Part shown: in pieces, positions 30,353 through 40,973 of the stretch
Layout of the letters: each line of letters begins with the position of its first letter
Position numbering within the stretch: position 1 is the first letter of the stretch
NCBI RefSeq assembly: GCF_014836615.1
Contig: NZ_JACSQN010000005.1
Location: 124,001 to 188,000, forward strand
Direction of reading: 5' to 3'
Origin: Sporosarcina quadrami
Lineage (GTDB): Bacteria; Bacillota; Bacilli; Bacillales_A; Planococcaceae
Length of the DNA stretch: 64,000 bases
Notes under the pieces: model-generated
Database searches by the model: none
The model's input: the letters and a program-made list of their open reading frames with translations, nothing else
What the model was told of the DNA's origin: nothing
Program-made: the position numbers and the translations under genes

Positions 30353-31612
30353 ATGTATGACGTTATCATCGTCGGTGGGGGTCCCTCAGGATTGATGGCT
30401 TCAATCGCAGCTGCAGAACACGGCAAAAAAGTGCTCTTGCTCGACAAAGGAAAAAAGCTTGGCAATAAATTATCGATTTCAGGTGGTGGACGTTGTAACG
30501 TCACTAACCGCCTACCATTGGAAGAAATCGTTAAAAACATTCCAGGGAATGGACGGTTTCTGTACGGTCCTTTTTCCGTTTTCAATAATGAAGACATTAT
30601 CTCATTTTTTGAAGGGCTTGGTGTACCTTTAAAAGAAGAGGACCACGGAAGAATGTTTCCGGTATCGAATAAAGCGAAAGATGTTGTGAACGCTCTTCTT
30701 GATGAGATGGACCGCTTGCATGTCGAAGTACGGTTATCGACACGGGTCAAAAAATTGGTGATGGATGACGAAAGAATATTAGGTGTCCGTCTGGATGACG
30801 GAGAAGAAATCCGCGCAAATGCTGTCGTAGTAGCTGTTGGCGGCAAAGCTGTCCCGCAAACCGGTAGTACAGGCGACGGTTATCCTTGGGCGGAAAAAGC
30901 TGGCCATAAGGTGACTGAACTGTATCCAACAGAAGTACCTTTGCTGTCGGACGAACTGTTCATCCGAACGAAAGAGTTGCAGGGCTTGGCTCTGCGTGAT
31001 GTTGCTGTATCAGTCTTAAATGCTAAAGGTAAAACATTGGTGACCCATCAGATGGACATGCTCTTCACCCATTTCGGCTTAAGTGGACCGGCTATTTTGC
31101 GTTGCAGCCAATATGTCGTGAAAGAACGTATGAAAAACGGCAATCAGCCCGTTAATATGCGAATCGATTCATTGCCTGCGATGAACAAAGAAAAGGCATT
31201 TCAAACGTTGCATGCAATGCTAAAGGAAGACCCAAAGAAAGCGATAAAAAACAGTTTAAAAGGAATTGCACCTGAACGATGGTTATTGTTTTTATTCGAC
31301 CAGGCAGGAATTGATCATTCCGATATAGGAGCAGGTCTTTCCAATGAAAAAATCAGGAAACTCGCGCTTTTACTGAAAGAATTCCCGATGACCGTGAATG
31401 GCACGCAACCGCTTGAAAAAGCTTTCGTCACGGGCGGTGGCGTTTCGACAAAAGAAATCGAACCGAAGACGATGGCATCACGCAAAAAAGCAGGACTTTT
31501 CTTCTGTGGTGAAATCATTGATATCCATGGTTATACAGGTGGATATAACATTACATCTGCCCTCGTCACGGGTAGAATCGCCGGAATGAGTGCCGGAGCA
31601 TTTTCAATGTAA
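30353..31612 (+). CDS. ytfP: HI0933-family FAD flavoprotein YtfP
   Basis: Predicted NAD(P)/FAD-dependent oxidoreductase. A dinucleotide-binding motif sits at the very N-terminus ([17 protein letters not shown]), followed by the family-specific [17 protein letters not shown] (about 41-57). A second FAD contact is [20 protein letters not shown], and the C-terminal [16 protein letters not shown] closes the FAD site. The ATG at 30353 is chosen over GTG 30341 because it gives the usual [10 protein letters not shown] start. About 419 residues, as in B. subtilis YtfP. Substrate unknown. Confidence 0.92.
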   Translation: MYDVIIVGGGPSGLMASIAAAEHGKKVLLLDKGKKLGNKLSISGGGRCNVTNRLPLEEIVKNIPGNGRFLYGPFSVFNNEDIISFFEGLGVPLKEEDHGRMFPVSNKAKDVVNALLDEMDRLHVEVRLSTRVKKLVMDDERILGVRLDDGEEIRANAVVVAVGGKAVPQTGSTGDGYPWAEKAGHKVTELYPTEVPLLSDELFIRTKELQGLALRDVAVSVLNAKGKTLVTHQMDMLFTHFGLSGPAILRCSQYVVKERMKNGNQPVNMRIDSLPAMNKEKAFQTLHAMLKEDPKKAIKNSLKGIAPERWLLFLFDQAGIDHSDIGAGLSNEKIRKLALLLKEFPMTVNGTQPLEKAFVTGGGVSTKEIEPKTMASRKKAGLFFCGEIIDIHGYTGGYNITSALVTGRIAGMSAGAFSM

Positions 31613-31618
31613 GCAAGT

Positions 31619-31661
31619 AAAGAATCCGCGACAGAGCACAATGCTCTATCGCGGATTCTTT
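31619..31661. terminator. Bidirectional terminator between ytfP and leuS
   Basis: Long hairpin AAAGAATCCGCGA-AGAGC / GCTCT-TCGCGGATTCTTT between convergent genes. Confidence 0.93.
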
Positions 31662-31671
31662 AGTTATATGC

Positions 31672-34086
31672 TTATACCGCAACGATGTTGACTAGTCGGC
31701 CAGGTATCGCAATGACTTTCTTCAATTCTTTGCCGTCAATCCACTGTTTAACTTCTTCATCTGCAAGTGCAACTTTTTCAAGGTCTTCTTTAGTGATGTC
31801 TTTGGCGACGTTTATTTTCGCTCGGACTTTGCCGTTGATTTGCACAGCAATTTCAACAGTATCATCCGTCAATTTCGTTTCATCATATTTCGGCCACTGC
31901 GCATACGTGATCGTTTCAGTATGACCAAGCTTCTCCCACAGTTCTTCGGCCAAGTGCGGTGTAATCGGTGAAATAAGCAATACAAAGCCTTCCACGAATT
32001 CTTTCGGAATCGAATCCACTTTATAACCTTCGTTGATGAAGACCATCAATTGGGAAATCGCTGTGTTATTGCGCATTCCTTCATAATCCTCTGTCACTTT
32101 TTTCACAGTCTGGTTATAGATTTTTTCAAGCGATCCACCTGGTTCTCCACCGATTTTTGAACTTAACGTTCCATCTTCATTGACGAACAGACGCCAGATT
32201 CGATCTAGGAATCTGCGTGAGCCTTCAAGACCGTTTGTAGACCATTCTTTAGATGCATCAAGTGGTCCCATGAACATTTCATAAAGACGTAGCGTATCGG
32301 CTCCGTGTGAATGGACGATATCATCAGGATTAATGACGTTACCTAGTGATTTGGACATTTTTACGTGTCCTTCACCAAGAATCATCCCTTGGTTAAAGAG
32401 TTTTTGGAAAGGCTCTTTCGTTGGCACAACACCGATATCGTATAGCACTTTGTGCCAGAAACGTGCATACAGCAAGTGAAGGACCGCATGCTCTGCACCA
32501 CCAACGTATATGTCGACAGGCAACCAACGTTCAGCCAGTTTCGGGTCAATTAGCATCTCGTCGTTATCAGGATCGATATAACGCAAGTAATACCAGCAGC
32601 TTCCTGCCCAGTTCGGCATCGTATTTGTCTCACGACGGCCTTTCATACCTGTTTTTGGATCTACAACATTTACCCACTCTTCGATATTAGCGAGTGGTGA
32701 CTCCCCTGTACCCATCGGCTTGATGTTATCTGTTATAGGCAACATTAATGGCAATTCGGATTCATCGACTGTAGTCATTGAACCATCTTCCCAATGGATG
32801 ACTGGGATTGGCTCTCCCCAATACCGTTGTCTTGAGAACAACCAATCGCGAAGGCGGAATGTGATTTTCTTCTCACCTTTACCTTGTTCCGTAAACCAAG
32901 CAATCGCTTTTTCAATCGCTTCTACTTTTCCAAGACCATTCAAAAATTTCGAGTTCACATGTTCTCCATCGCCGGTATACGCTTCTTTTGAAACATCCCC
33001 TCCAGCAACGACTTCAACAATCGGCAAATTAAATTCTGTCGCGAATTCATAATCCCGTTCGTCATGTGCAGGCACAGCCATAATTGCACCTGTTCCGTAT
33101 GTGGACAAGACGTAATCCGCAATCCAAATCGGCATCTTCTCTCCACTAGCTGGATTGATGGCATACGCCCCTGTAAATACGCCTGTTTTCTCTTTCGCAA
33201 GATCGGTACGTTCAAGATCACTCTTTGTTTTCACTTTATCAAGATACGCTACTACCGCTTCCCGTTGATCTTCAGTCGTAATTTTATCTACAAGCTTATG
33301 CTCAGGAGCAAGTACTGCATACGTTGCACCGAAAATCGTATCTGGTCGCGTCGTGAATGCTTCAAATGACAACTCTGTATTCGCAATGTCAAACTTCAAC
33401 TGCGCCCCTTCGGATTTACCGATCCAGTTACGTTGCATGTCTTTCAAGCTTTCAGACCAGTCAAGATCGTCAAGATCCTCTAGCAGGCGATCTGCATATT
33501 CCGTAATACGTAACACCCATTGGCGCATCGGACGCCGTTCTACAGGATGACCGCCACGCTCTGATTTCCCGTCGATCACTTCTTCATTCGCAAGTACCGT
33601 TCCAAGTGCAGGACACCAGTTAACAGCCACTTCATCAATATAGGCAAGACCCTTATTGTACAACTGGATGAAAATCCACTGTGTCCATTTGTAATAACTA
33701 GGGTCTGTCGTATTTACTTCACGATCCCAATCATACGAAAAGCCAAGATCATTCATCTGTCGTTTGAATGTCGCGATATTTTTCGCAGTAAATTCTGCAG
33801 GGTCGTTCCCTGTGTCAATCGCATATTGCTCAGCAGGTAAACCGAAAGCGTCCCAGCCCATCGGATGCAATACGTTATAGCCTTGCTTGCGTTTGAAAGA
33901 ACTTAAAATATCAGTAGCGATATAACCGAGCGGATGTCCAACGTGAAGACCCGCGCCTGAAGGAAACGGAAACATGTCAAGTGCGTAAAATTTCGGTTTT
34001 GACTCATCATCGACCATTTTGTACGTTTTGTTTTCTTTCCAATAGTTTTGCCACTTCTTTTCAATCTGCAGATGTTGATAGCTCAT
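31672..34086 (-). CDS. leuS: Leucyl-tRNA synthetase
   Basis: Class I synthetase charging tRNA-Leu. It shows the HIGH motif as [10 protein letters not shown] (about 47-56), the CP1 editing domain with the conserved threonine-rich [12 protein letters not shown] (about 246-257) and the late [15 protein letters not shown], and KMSKS as VKMSKSLGN near 576. The anticodon-binding domain and a C-terminal domain are complete. 804 residues. The ATG at 34086 follows GGAAGGGATG. Expression is controlled by the T-box upstream. Confidence 0.97.
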   Translation of the reverse strand: MSYQHLQIEKKWQNYWKENKTYKMVDDESKPKFYALDMFPFPSGAGLHVGHPLGYIATDILSSFKRKQGYNVLHPMGWDAFGLPAEQYAIDTGNDPAEFTAKNIATFKRQMNDLGFSYDWDREVNTTDPSYYKWTQWIFIQLYNKGLAYIDEVAVNWCPALGTVLANEEVIDGKSERGGHPVERRPMRQWVLRITEYADRLLEDLDDLDWSESLKDMQRNWIGKSEGAQLKFDIANTELSFEAFTTRPDTIFGATYAVLAPEHKLVDKITTEDQREAVVAYLDKVKTKSDLERTDLAKEKTGVFTGAYAINPASGEKMPIWIADYVLSTYGTGAIMAVPAHDERDYEFATEFNLPIVEVVAGGDVSKEAYTGDGEHVNSKFLNGLGKVEAIEKAIAWFTEQGKGEKKITFRLRDWLFSRQRYWGEPIPVIHWEDGSMTTVDESELPLMLPITDNIKPMGTGESPLANIEEWVNVVDPKTGMKGRRETNTMPNWAGSCWYYLRYIDPDNDEMLIDPKLAERWLPVDIYVGGAEHAVLHLLYARFWHKVLYDIGVVPTKEPFQKLFNQGMILGEGHVKMSKSLGNVINPDDIVHSHGADTLRLYEMFMGPLDASKEWSTNGLEGSRRFLDRIWRLFVNEDGTLSSKIGGEPGGSLEKIYNQTVKKVTEDYEGMRNNTAISQLMVFINEGYKVDSIPKEFVEGFVLLISPITPHLAEELWEKLGHTETITYAQWPKYDETKLTDDTVEIAVQINGKVRAKINVAKDITKEDLEKVALADEEVKQWIDGKELKKVIAIPGRLVNIVAV

Positions 34087-34140
34087 TTAATTCATCCCTT
34101 CCATTCGATTCAAATTGTGCTAGGCATTTTGGAAATAAAA

Positions 34141-34400
34141 AAACTCCCGTCCCTTAAAAAACATAAGGGACGAGAGGTATTCTTACTCCCGCGGTGCCAC
34201 CCAAATTGACGGCTGTTGCCGTCCAACTTGTTTCCTTAACGCGGAAAACGGCACCGGTTACTCAATTTTCACCGATACAGGCTCCAAGGCGAGTTCACTA
34301 TATGTCTTGTAAGCTTGCACCATCCGCCTACTCTCTGTAAAAGACAGTCCATAGTTACTGATCCTCATCAAAGCCAACGCTATTTGAAATCATTTTATTG
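34141..34400 (-). promoter_or_regulatory. Leucine T-box riboswitch leader of leuS
   Basis: Minus-strand T-box GGGTGGCACCGCGG (34189-34208 region) and terminator arms at 34143-34156 and 34164-34178 followed by seven T. In stem I, GAACTCGCC places a CUC (Leu) specifier at 34291-34293. Uncharged tRNA-Leu(GAG) should induce antitermination of leuS. This accounts for most of the gene-free stretch before leuS. Confidence 0.95.
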
Positions 34401-34444
34401 TAGTGTACCCGAAAATGTTCCTAAATACAACAAGACATTTAACC

Positions 34445-35092
34445 TTACTTCACATCTTTGACAATTAAGTCCGCTTCTGTCGAGTCAATAACATCCTGAA
34501 CTGTGAAACCTTCAAACACTTCTTTCAGTTCAAGGCCATCAGGTGTCACCTCAATCAATGCACGTTCGGTGATGATTTTATGCACGACACCTTTGCCCGT
34601 CAACGGCAATTCACATTGTTTCTTAATCTTTGCTGCGCCGTCTTTAGCAGTATGATCCATGATAACGATGATTTTCTTTGCCCCGTGAACAAGGTCCATT
34701 GCGCCGCCCATCCCTTTGATCATTTTACCGGGAATCATCCAGTTCGCCAGATCACCTGTTTCTGAAACTTCCATGCCGCCAAGAATGGCAACATCGACAT
34801 GCCCGCCACGAATCATCGCAAATGACTCTGAGCTATCGAAGAATGAAGACCCAGGGATAGTCGTCACCGTCTCTTTCCCAGCATTGATCAAGTCCGGATC
34901 AACTTCGTCTTCCGTCGGATAAGGTCCGATGCCGAGAAGACCATTTTCAGATTGGAGGACAACGGTTTTATTTTCGGAAATATAATTAGCAACGAGTGTC
35001 GGCATGCCAATTCCCAGATTGACATAGTCCCCATCATTGATTTCCTTTTCAGCGCGTCTTGCGATACGTTCTCTGTAATTGACTTTTGTCAT
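34445..35092 (-). CDS. scoB: 3-oxoacid CoA-transferase, subunit B
   Basis: Beta chain of a succinyl-CoA:3-ketoacid (or related butyrate-acetoacetate) CoA-transferase, which moves CoA to acetoacetate or similar acids. The catalytic glutamate lies in the SENG motif ([13 protein letters not shown], about 52-64); [11 protein letters not shown] and the late [14 protein letters not shown] are also typical. The ATG at 35092 has GGAAGGGGA about nine bases upstream; the ATG at 35101 abuts the site. 215 residues. Directly follows scoA, forming the heteromeric enzyme. Exact acid substrate is uncertain. Confidence 0.92.
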   Translation of the reverse strand: MTKVNYRERIARRAEKEINDGDYVNLGIGMPTLVANYISENKTVVLQSENGLLGIGPYPTEDEVDPDLINAGKETVTTIPGSSFFDSSESFAMIRGGHVDVAILGGMEVSETGDLANWMIPGKMIKGMGGAMDLVHGAKKIIVIMDHTAKDGAAKIKKQCELPLTGKGVVHKIITERALIEVTPDGLELKEVFEGFTVQDVIDSTEADLIVKDVK

Positions 35093-35110
35093 CGTGAACA
35101 TTCCCCTTCC

Positions 35111-35797
35111 TTATCGAGTCGTCAATCTCTCTATCCGTTTTTCCTGCTCCGCTTTTAATAGTCCTTGCACGTAAATACTTGGCGTATGGATTGTAGCAGG
35201 ATCGAGATCACCTGTTTCTACGATTTCTTCCACTTCCGCGATTGTAAATTTGCCCGCTGCTGCCATCATTGGGTTGAAGTTCTGTGCAGTTTTGTTGTAG
35301 ATGAGATTACCTATCTTGTCCGCTTTTGCAGCGCGAACAAGGGCGAAATCAGCAACTAAGGCTTCTTCCAGGACATATTCTTTCCCATTAAAAATACGAA
35401 TCTCTTTACCATCTGCAACTGATGTCCCTACTCCTGCAGGTGTGTAGAATGCAGGAATCCCTGCGCCCCCAGCACGGATCTTTTCAGCGAGTGTACCTTG
35501 AGGTGTCAATTCCACTTCAATTTCACCTGACAACACTTGACGTTCAAATTCTTTGTTTTCACCTACATATGAACCTATCATTTTTTTAATTTGCTTTTCT
35601 TTTAATAGAAGACCAAGTCCCCACTCGTCCACTCCGCAGTTATTCGAAATAATCGTCAAATCTTTTACACCTTTTTCGACAAGAGCCAAAATAAGCTGTT
35701 CAGGTATGCCGACAAGTCCAAATCCTCCCACCATCAGAGTCGACCCATCTTCAATTTGCGAAATCGCTTCCATTGCTGTTGAATATAATGGTTTCAT
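35111..35797 (-). CDS. scoA: 3-oxoacid CoA-transferase, subunit A
   Basis: Alpha chain partner of ScoB. Family motifs: [19 protein letters not shown] (about 18-36), the Gly-rich [15 protein letters not shown] (about 111-125) and [13 protein letters not shown]. An AAAAGGGGG site precedes the ATG at 35797. Operon scoA-scoB with a gap of 18 bases. It lies downstream of the MFS gene, with a 125-base gap that carries no obvious terminator. Confidence 0.92.
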   Translation of the reverse strand: MKPLYSTAMEAISQIEDGSTLMVGGFGLVGIPEQLILALVEKGVKDLTIISNNCGVDEWGLGLLLKEKQIKKMIGSYVGENKEFERQVLSGEIEVELTPQGTLAEKIRAGGAGIPAFYTPAGVGTSVADGKEIRIFNGKEYVLEEALVADFALVRAAKADKIGNLIYNKTAQNFNPMMAAAGKFTIAEVEEIVETGDLDPATIHTPSIYVQGLLKAEQEKRIERLTTR

Positions 35798-35922
35798 CTT
35801 GCGTTCCCCCTTTTAAATCATTAAGTCAATTCTATCTTCATTAAATCAGACTATCAAACAGGACGCAATCATCCAAGCCAAAAACCAGAAAACCACGAAT
35901 GGTCTTCCGGTCGCATGGACGT

Positions 35923-37104
35923 TCAATTATTTACTTTGAACACAGTTTTTTTGAGCGGCTTATCATAGAGCATTGTAGTAATAAGTGTAATTGCCATTAA
36001 GCTTGTTAGCATGAGTAACATAATTTGTGTATCGTAAATCGTGACTAGCACTCCTCCTGCAAAAGGACCGATCATACGCCCAAGTGTCCCCGCGGAGTTT
36101 ACGATGCCTTGGTAAAAACCGTCCCGTCCTTTAGGTGCAAGTTGACTCGCTAATGTTGGAATTGTCGGCCACACAATCATTTCTCCAAATGTCAAAATGA
36201 CCATGGAGACGATAAAGACTTTAAATGAACCGGCAAAACTTAAAATGATGAAAGAAATGATGAAAATAACTGTTCCGATTAGCATTTGCATTTTCAGTTG
36301 ATTTTCCAACCGTTTAATTAGTGGTCTAATAATTGGCTGTCCAACAACAATTAACAAACCATTAATCGTCCATATGAAGCTATATTCCCTAAGCGAAATC
36401 CCGATTGACAATGCATATGTGGAAATGGTTGTCGACCATTGGGAATAGACGAGCCACGTAATCAGATATCCCGTTACGAGTATAAGTAGCGCAAAGAATG
36501 GCGCTTTATGCTTAATAGGTCCAGCTTCCCGGATCACATCTGTATGCCGATCCGGAGCAATTTCCAAGTTTTTGTAACCGAAATAGGCAATAAACAAAAA
36601 TAGGACATAAAAAACAAGATTTGCTGCGAAGATATAATCGATATGCAGGGACGCGACTAGACCTGCTAATGCAGGACCGATAGCGACTCCTACATTTTGT
36701 GCAAGATAGATAGAGTTGAAAGCCTTTCGACCTCCTTCAGGCCATACAGTCCCGACCATGGCGAACATGCTTGGAAAAATAATACCTCCGCTAAATCCAA
36801 GTAGCGTATGAAAAATGATATACGGATACCAATCATGATTGTAAACAAGATAAGCAAGTGCAAAAATCGATAATAATATCCCTGCCATAATCGACTTGAA
36901 TCCACCAATCTTGTCGAACAAATAACCGCCTAGAAGATTCCCGATGACCCCTGCTCCCGCGTTTGCCATAAGAACCAGACCAGCAACAGCTAATGACTTC
37001 CCAAGATAATCGTGCATATATATCGTATTCAGTGGCCATAGAAACGAGTTCCCGACAACATTGACAAACATTCCAATGACGAGAAGCCACACTTTTTTCG
37101 GCAT
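35923..37104 (-). CDS. MFS drug/metabolite efflux transporter (YttB-like)
   Basis: 393 residues with about 12 membrane helices in the DHA1 pattern. The loop 2-3 motif appears as GNLLGGYLFDKIGGFKS (about 57-73) and motif C-like glycines as QNVGVAIGPALAG. The ATG at 37104 is chosen for the GGAGAT site seven bases upstream; the ATG at 37119 overlaps that site. Resembles B. subtilis YttB. Substrate unknown. Monocistronic; a TATAAT lies about 80 bases upstream on the minus strand. Confidence 0.85.
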   Translation of the reverse strand: MPKKVWLLVIGMFVNVVGNSFLWPLNTIYMHDYLGKSLAVAGLVLMANAGAGVIGNLLGGYLFDKIGGFKSIMAGILLSIFALAYLVYNHDWYPYIIFHTLLGFSGGIIFPSMFAMVGTVWPEGGRKAFNSIYLAQNVGVAIGPALAGLVASLHIDYIFAANLVFYVLFLFIAYFGYKNLEIAPDRHTDVIREAGPIKHKAPFFALLILVTGYLITWLVYSQWSTTISTYALSIGISLREYSFIWTINGLLIVVGQPIIRPLIKRLENQLKMQMLIGTVIFIISFIILSFAGSFKVFIVSMVILTFGEMIVWPTIPTLASQLAPKGRDGFYQGIVNSAGTLGRMIGPFAGGVLVTIYDTQIMLLMLTSLMAITLITTMLYDKPLKKTVFKVNN

Positions 37105-37335
37105 TTCTTCTATCTCCATTTCATTTGTAAACTTTAAAATAGCCTTACAGTAAACGCTGTCTTTTTCGTATTTATATAATCAAGATTATAATGCTAAAGA
37201 AGTCTATACATTCTACTATTCCGAGTGTATGCCTTTTTTTGTAAACAGACAAGATGCACTGAATATGTTGCATAATTCAGATGACAATTGATCATTCACC
37301 CATGGTACAATTAACTGGTAGAGGAGTTGATTTTC

Positions 37336-38295
37336 ATGATAGATTTTAAATTTCCGTTCCCAACTGAAGGGAAGCGTTATTATACATGGTCTCGGCATTT
37401 AAAAGATGAATTTGGTTGTAAAGTTTTCAAAGTGGCTCTGGATGCTGGATTTGATTGCCCAAATCGAGATGGCACCGTCGCTTTCGGTGGATGTACATTT
37501 TGTAGCGTGGCCGGTTCAGGTGATTTTGCAGGAGATCGGGTAGATCCGATTGACGTCCAGTTTGCCGAAGTTCGTGACCACATGCACCAAAAATGGAAAG
37601 AAGGCAAATACATGGCATACTTCCAGGCGTATACAAACACACACGCTCCTCTACCTATCTTAAAAGAGAAGTTCGAGGCTGCACTTGCGCAAGGTGGTGT
37701 TGTCGGCCTGTCCATCGGCACGCGACCTGACTGTTTGCCCGATGACGTTGTGGAGTATTTAGCTGAGCTGAATGAGAGGACATATTTATGGGTGGAGCTC
37801 GGTTTGCAGACGGTGCACGAAAAGACGGCCAGATTGGTAAATCGGGCACATGATTTTGCCACGTATGTGGAAGGCGTTGAAAAGTTGCGGAACCACGGCA
37901 TTCGTGTCTGTACACATATCATTAACGGATTACCTATGGAAGACTATAGCATGATGATGGAAACAGCGAAAAAAGTGGCTGAACTCGACGTACAAGGCAT
38001 TAAAATCCATTTGCTTCATCTACTTAAAGGCACTCCAATGGTCAAACAGTATGAAAAAGGTCTTCTACAGTTCCTTGAGAAAGAAGATTATATTAATCTT
38101 GTCGTAGACCAGCTGGAAATACTCCCACCATCCATGGTCATTCACCGCATTACAGGTGACGGACCCATTGAACAAATGATTGGCCCGATGTGGAGTGTGA
38201 CAAAATGGGATGTGCTTAACGGCATTGATCAGGAACTTAAGCGGCGCAATAGTTATCAAGGAAAGTATTATGGAAAGCTGGTGGAATCGCAATGA
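37336..38295 (+). CDS. ytqA: Radical SAM protein, YtqA/YhcC family
   Basis: Contains the Elp3/YhcC-type 4Fe-4S cluster signature with cysteines in DCPNRDGTVAFGGCTFC (about 38-54). The family-specific SIGTRPDCLPDDVVEYL and WVELGLQTVHEKTARLVNR follow. 319 residues. The ATG at 37336 has GAGGAG nine bases upstream; the TTG at 37327 is rejected. It overlaps the next gene by four bases. The pairing ytqA-ytqB is conserved in B. subtilis. In Firmicutes YtqA has been linked to tRNA wobble-uridine modification together with YtqB; I treat that as family knowledge, not shown here. Confidence 0.9.
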   Translation: MIDFKFPFPTEGKRYYTWSRHLKDEFGCKVFKVALDAGFDCPNRDGTVAFGGCTFCSVAGSGDFAGDRVDPIDVQFAEVRDHMHQKWKEGKYMAYFQAYTNTHAPLPILKEKFEAALAQGGVVGLSIGTRPDCLPDDVVEYLAELNERTYLWVELGLQTVHEKTARLVNRAHDFATYVEGVEKLRNHGIRVCTHIINGLPMEDYSMMMETAKKVAELDVQGIKIHLLHLLKGTPMVKQYEKGLLQFLEKEDYINLVVDQLEILPPSMVIHRITGDGPIEQMIGPMWSVTKWDVLNGIDQELKRRNSYQGKYYGKLVESQ

Positions 38296-38900
38296 ATCAA
38301 ATTTTATTGCATCGCGTACTACCTTTCTCCAAACGGCTGTTAAGTGAAACTGTGCTTGCTGGCGAGACGGTTGTAGATGCGACAGCAGGAAACGGGAATG
38401 ATACGGAGTTTTTGGCAAAGCTAGTTGGAGATAGTGGTTCTGTCGTCGCTTTTGATATTCAACATGAAGCATTAGACGCAACAGCAGAAAGACTTGGCGA
38501 ACTGAACAATCATGTTGAACTTATATTAGACAGCCATGCAAAAGTCGATCAATATGTAAAAAAACCGATCGGCGGCGCAATGTTCAATCTAGGTTATCTT
38601 CCATATAGTAATGATCTGACAGTTGTCACGAAACCTCATTCTACAATTGAAGCGATTCATAAACTGCTCGGCCTCTTAAAAAAAGGAGGCATTATAACCA
38701 TTTCCGTTTATGATGGCCATGAAGGTGGACCGGAAGAACGTGATGCATTAACCACTTATGTAAGATCACTCCATCAAGGAGACGTGCACGTAGTACGTTA
38801 TGAACTACTGAACCAGCGAAATAATCCTCCAATTCTCGTTGCTATCGAAAAAGTACGCGAGTTCGATGAGGTACGATGTGTCGATAACAATAATTCATGA
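38292..38900 (+). CDS. ytqB: SAM-dependent methyltransferase YtqB
   Basis: Rossmann-fold class I methyltransferase. Motif I is VDATAGNGNDTEFLA (about 28-42), acidic motif II is VVAFDIQHEALD (about 52), and FNLGYLPYSN (about 97) takes the place of the catalytic D/N-PP-Y motif. 202 residues. Translationally coupled to ytqA (ATGA). Partner context suggests tRNA modification. A bidirectional terminator follows. Confidence 0.9.
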   Translation: MNQILLHRVLPFSKRLLSETVLAGETVVDATAGNGNDTEFLAKLVGDSGSVVAFDIQHEALDATAERLGELNNHVELILDSHAKVDQYVKKPIGGAMFNLGYLPYSNDLTVVTKPHSTIEAIHKLLGLLKKGGIITISVYDGHEGGPEERDALTTYVRSLHQGDVHVVRYELLNQRNNPPILVAIEKVREFDEVRCVDNNNS

Positions 38901-38938
38901 AAAAGCGGGATGCCATTGACTAGGCATCCCGCTCTTTT
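38900..38938. terminator. Bidirectional terminator after ytqB
   Basis: Hairpin AAAAGCGGGATGCC / GGCATCCCGCTCTTTT with a short loop, between convergent genes. Confidence 0.93.
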
Positions 38939-38947
38939 AAAAAGATT

Positions 38948-39670
38948 TTAAATTTGACGAATATCGGCAATGGGACCAAGTTCTTTAAAGTCTTTTCGAT
39001 CCATGAATGAAATTAATTTGTGCGCTGTTTCTTCTGCACTACTTAAATGACCCTGTTCTTTGTAATCAATAAATCGCCCAAGTAATGGGAAGTCATCTTC
39101 ATCACTCGAACGGATTGCTTCTTGCATGTCCGTGTCAATGATTCCTGGCGCTATAGCAACAACTTCAACAGGATATTCCGCAGATTCCTGTTCAATTGCC
39201 ACCACTCTTGTAAAATGATCCAAGCCGGCTTTCGTTGTGCAATAAACGCCCCAACCTTCATATGCACTTCTTCCTGCTCCTGAAGAGATATTTATAATCC
39301 TTTTTATTCCCTCGAAATCTTTTAAATTCGAAATGAATGCGTTTGACGCAATCATCGGCGCAGCCAAATTGACAGCAAGCGCTTCCATCATATTTAAAGA
39401 ATTTACCGATCCGATAAGTCCAATTGGATCTACCACACCTGCGTTATTAATGAGCGTGAACGAAGATGCTTTAGACAGATTATCCGTTAATATCTGACTC
39501 GTCATTTGTTCTACACTCTCTGTATTTGATAAATCTGCAATAATGAAGTCTTCCAATTCATGTGGATTCGTCCTCGCAACACCGATCACTCTTTCTCCAT
39601 GGCCCCTCAATTGCTTCAACATTTCATAACCAATACCTTTTGATGCCCCTGTTATAATATAAATATTCAT
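38948..39670 (-). CDS. Short-chain dehydrogenase/reductase, YueD/benzil-reductase-like
   Basis: Classical SDR of 240 residues. Cofactor loop TGASKGIG (about 7-14), INNAGVV (about 75-81), catalytic Ser in NISSGAGRSAYEGWG and the YxxxK pair in YCTTKAGLDH (about 144-153). It resembles B. subtilis YueD ((S)-benzoin-forming benzil reductase), but the true substrate is unknown. The ATG overlaps the stop of the preceding gene by four bases, so the two are co-translated. Confidence 0.88.
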   Translation of the reverse strand: MNIYIITGASKGIGYEMLKQLRGHGERVIGVARTNPHELEDFIIADLSNTESVEQMTSQILTDNLSKASSFTLINNAGVVDPIGLIGSVNSLNMMEALAVNLAAPMIASNAFISNLKDFEGIKRIINISSGAGRSAYEGWGVYCTTKAGLDHFTRVVAIEQESAEYPVEVVAIAPGIIDTDMQEAIRSSDEDDFPLLGRFIDYKEQGHLSSAEETAHKLISFMDRKDFKELGPIADIRQI

Positions 39671-40221
39671 TTCATTTTCCCTCCTGTATACACTTCAAAC
39701 CACTTCTCTGCACCAGCTGCACCAATCGGATTCTGTACTTTCTCCTCAAAGATGTCAGGGTCTTTAAGATCGTTGAATTCCGTTCCGAACCAACTCTCGA
39801 CTTGTATACGCTTCACAGTGAAACTTTCATCTGTAAATTGCATTGTAAACTCTTGCAAATTACCCAGTAAAACAAAGGCTGCAGTTGAATTATAGAGGAC
39901 TGCCTGTTCAGCTTGTCCATCAAGTTCAACCGTGTTGGCATTATAATGAACGAGTAATGAATGTTGTTCCGGATCCATTTCAATCGTCCCTTTAAACTCA
40001 CTTAACGGCAACGATTCTACTAAACCATTGGTATTTGAATTATCCCCCATATATTCATTCTCAAACGGAAGAACTGTTGCAAAATTATGATTCAATGGTT
40101 TTTGTTGCAGCTTTCCTTCTCCAACCTCTGCTTTATTCGGAATTTCATAATAAGCAATCCATATATACAGCGGAATCGCAAAGATTATAATGAGTCCGAT
40201 GATTAATCTTCTTTTATCCAT
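39667..40221 (-). CDS. Membrane-anchored protein of unknown function
   Basis: 184 residues with a single N-terminal hydrophobic helix (LIIGLIIIFAIPLYIWIAYY, about 6-25) preceded by KRR, so most of the chain should face outside. The soluble part is beta-rich with a repeated pattern of short charged strands. I recognise no domain. An SD-like GGGGAGATAAC precedes the ATG. Translationally coupled to the SDR downstream, yet the two products appear unrelated in location. Confidence 0.72.
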   Translation of the reverse strand: MDKRRLIIGLIIIFAIPLYIWIAYYEIPNKAEVGEGKLQQKPLNHNFATVLPFENEYMGDNSNTNGLVESLPLSEFKGTIEMDPEQHSLLVHYNANTVELDGQAEQAVLYNSTAAFVLLGNLQEFTMQFTDESFTVKRIQVESWFGTEFNDLKDPDIFEEKVQNPIGAAGAEKWFEVYTGGKMK

Positions 40222-40285
40222 GTTATCTCCCCGTTCACTCTTTTCACTAGTTTACATGATAATCAGAAGGAAAGGAAAATTAAAA

Positions 40286-40314
40286 AACCGGCCCTTCAAA
40301 AAGAAGAAGCCGGC
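40286..40314 (-). terminator. Terminator of the LysM-3D gene
   Basis: Minus-strand hairpin GCCGGC-TTCTTCTTTTTGAAG-GGCCGG followed by TTTTTT. Confidence 0.85.
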
Positions 40315-40323
40315 ATTTATATA

Positions 40324-40908
40324 TCATTTCAATATTTTTATCTTCACGTTTTTCCGTCCCCATTTGTATGCTTCTGCTTTTGTAGGGAAGAAAAGATCTA
40401 TTTTATTTCCTTTAATCGCGGAGCCGATATCTCCGGCTATCGCGTATCCATATCCTTCCACGTACACTTTCGTGCCTAAAGGAATCACCGTCGGATCTAC
40501 AGCAATCACTTTTGCATCAGGATTCCGTTTAAGGTTAATGCCTGTAGATGTAATTCCAGAACAACCATTACAGTATGCAGTATAAGCACTTGCGTTTACT
40601 GTAATTTCTTTGACAACATTATCATCATCAGAACGAGATGGAGTTTTGGCGATTTTCTTTTTTGCTTCTTTACTTTTCATTTTATTGTCGCTTTTGACAA
40701 TCTTTAATTGCTGACCGGGTTTAATGACGTTCGATTTCATGTCGTTCCATTTTTTTAGTTCATTAACAGAAACTTTGTGTGTAGTTGCGATTTTGTAAAG
40801 GGTATCTCCTTTTTGGACTTTGTACGATGAAGAAGCCGCAAAACTTTCGGTCGTTCCACCGATCAATAAAACTACTGTAAAAATAAGCGTCACAATATGT
40901 TTTCTCAA
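40324..40908 (-). CDS. Secreted LysM and 3D-domain cell-wall protein (YocH-like)
   Basis: Signal peptide at residues 1-25 (hydrophobic core VTLIFTVVLLIGG, cleavage after SFA). One LysM peptidoglycan-binding domain follows (about 28-72, YKVQKGDTLYKIATTHKVS...PGQQLKIV), then a basic linker and a C-terminal 3D domain (about 100-194) named for its three aspartates: AVDPTVIPLG, AGDIGSAIKG and IDLFF are visible, with VYVEGYGYA. 3D domains are lytic-transglycosylase-like folds found in YocH and Rpf/Sps proteins. TTG start at 40908 with GGGGAG upstream. A WalR-type box lies 49 bases upstream, fitting a wall-remodelling role. Confidence 0.92.
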   Translation of the reverse strand: MRKHIVTLIFTVVLLIGGTTESFAASSSYKVQKGDTLYKIATTHKVSVNELKKWNDMKSNVIKPGQQLKIVKSDNKMKSKEAKKKIAKTPSRSDDDNVVKEITVNASAYTAYCNGCSGITSTGINLKRNPDAKVIAVDPTVIPLGTKVYVEGYGYAIAGDIGSAIKGNKIDLFFPTKAEAYKWGRKNVKIKILK

Positions 40909-40956
40909 GTTTTCTACTCCCCACTTTTTAGTCTATCCATAGATTATCAGTGTAAT

Positions 40957-40973
40957 ATTACAAGCACATTACA
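40957..40973 (-). promoter_or_regulatory. WalR (YycF)-type binding site upstream of the LysM-3D gene
   Basis: On the minus strand TGTAAT-GTGCT-TGTAAT is an exact TGTWAH-N5-TGTWAH direct repeat, the WalR consensus. A GATAAT -10-like element lies seven bases downstream, so the box would cover the -35 region. B. subtilis yocH is a WalR-regulated gene of the same domain type. Confidence 0.75.

Noticed and set aside
30283..30846. 187-codon minus-strand frame over ytfP
   Set aside because: Antisense to the FAD-binding region; no RBS and Ser/Pro-rich shadow composition.
37380..37922. 180-codon minus-strand frame over ytqA
   Set aside because: Antisense to the radical SAM domain, no RBS.
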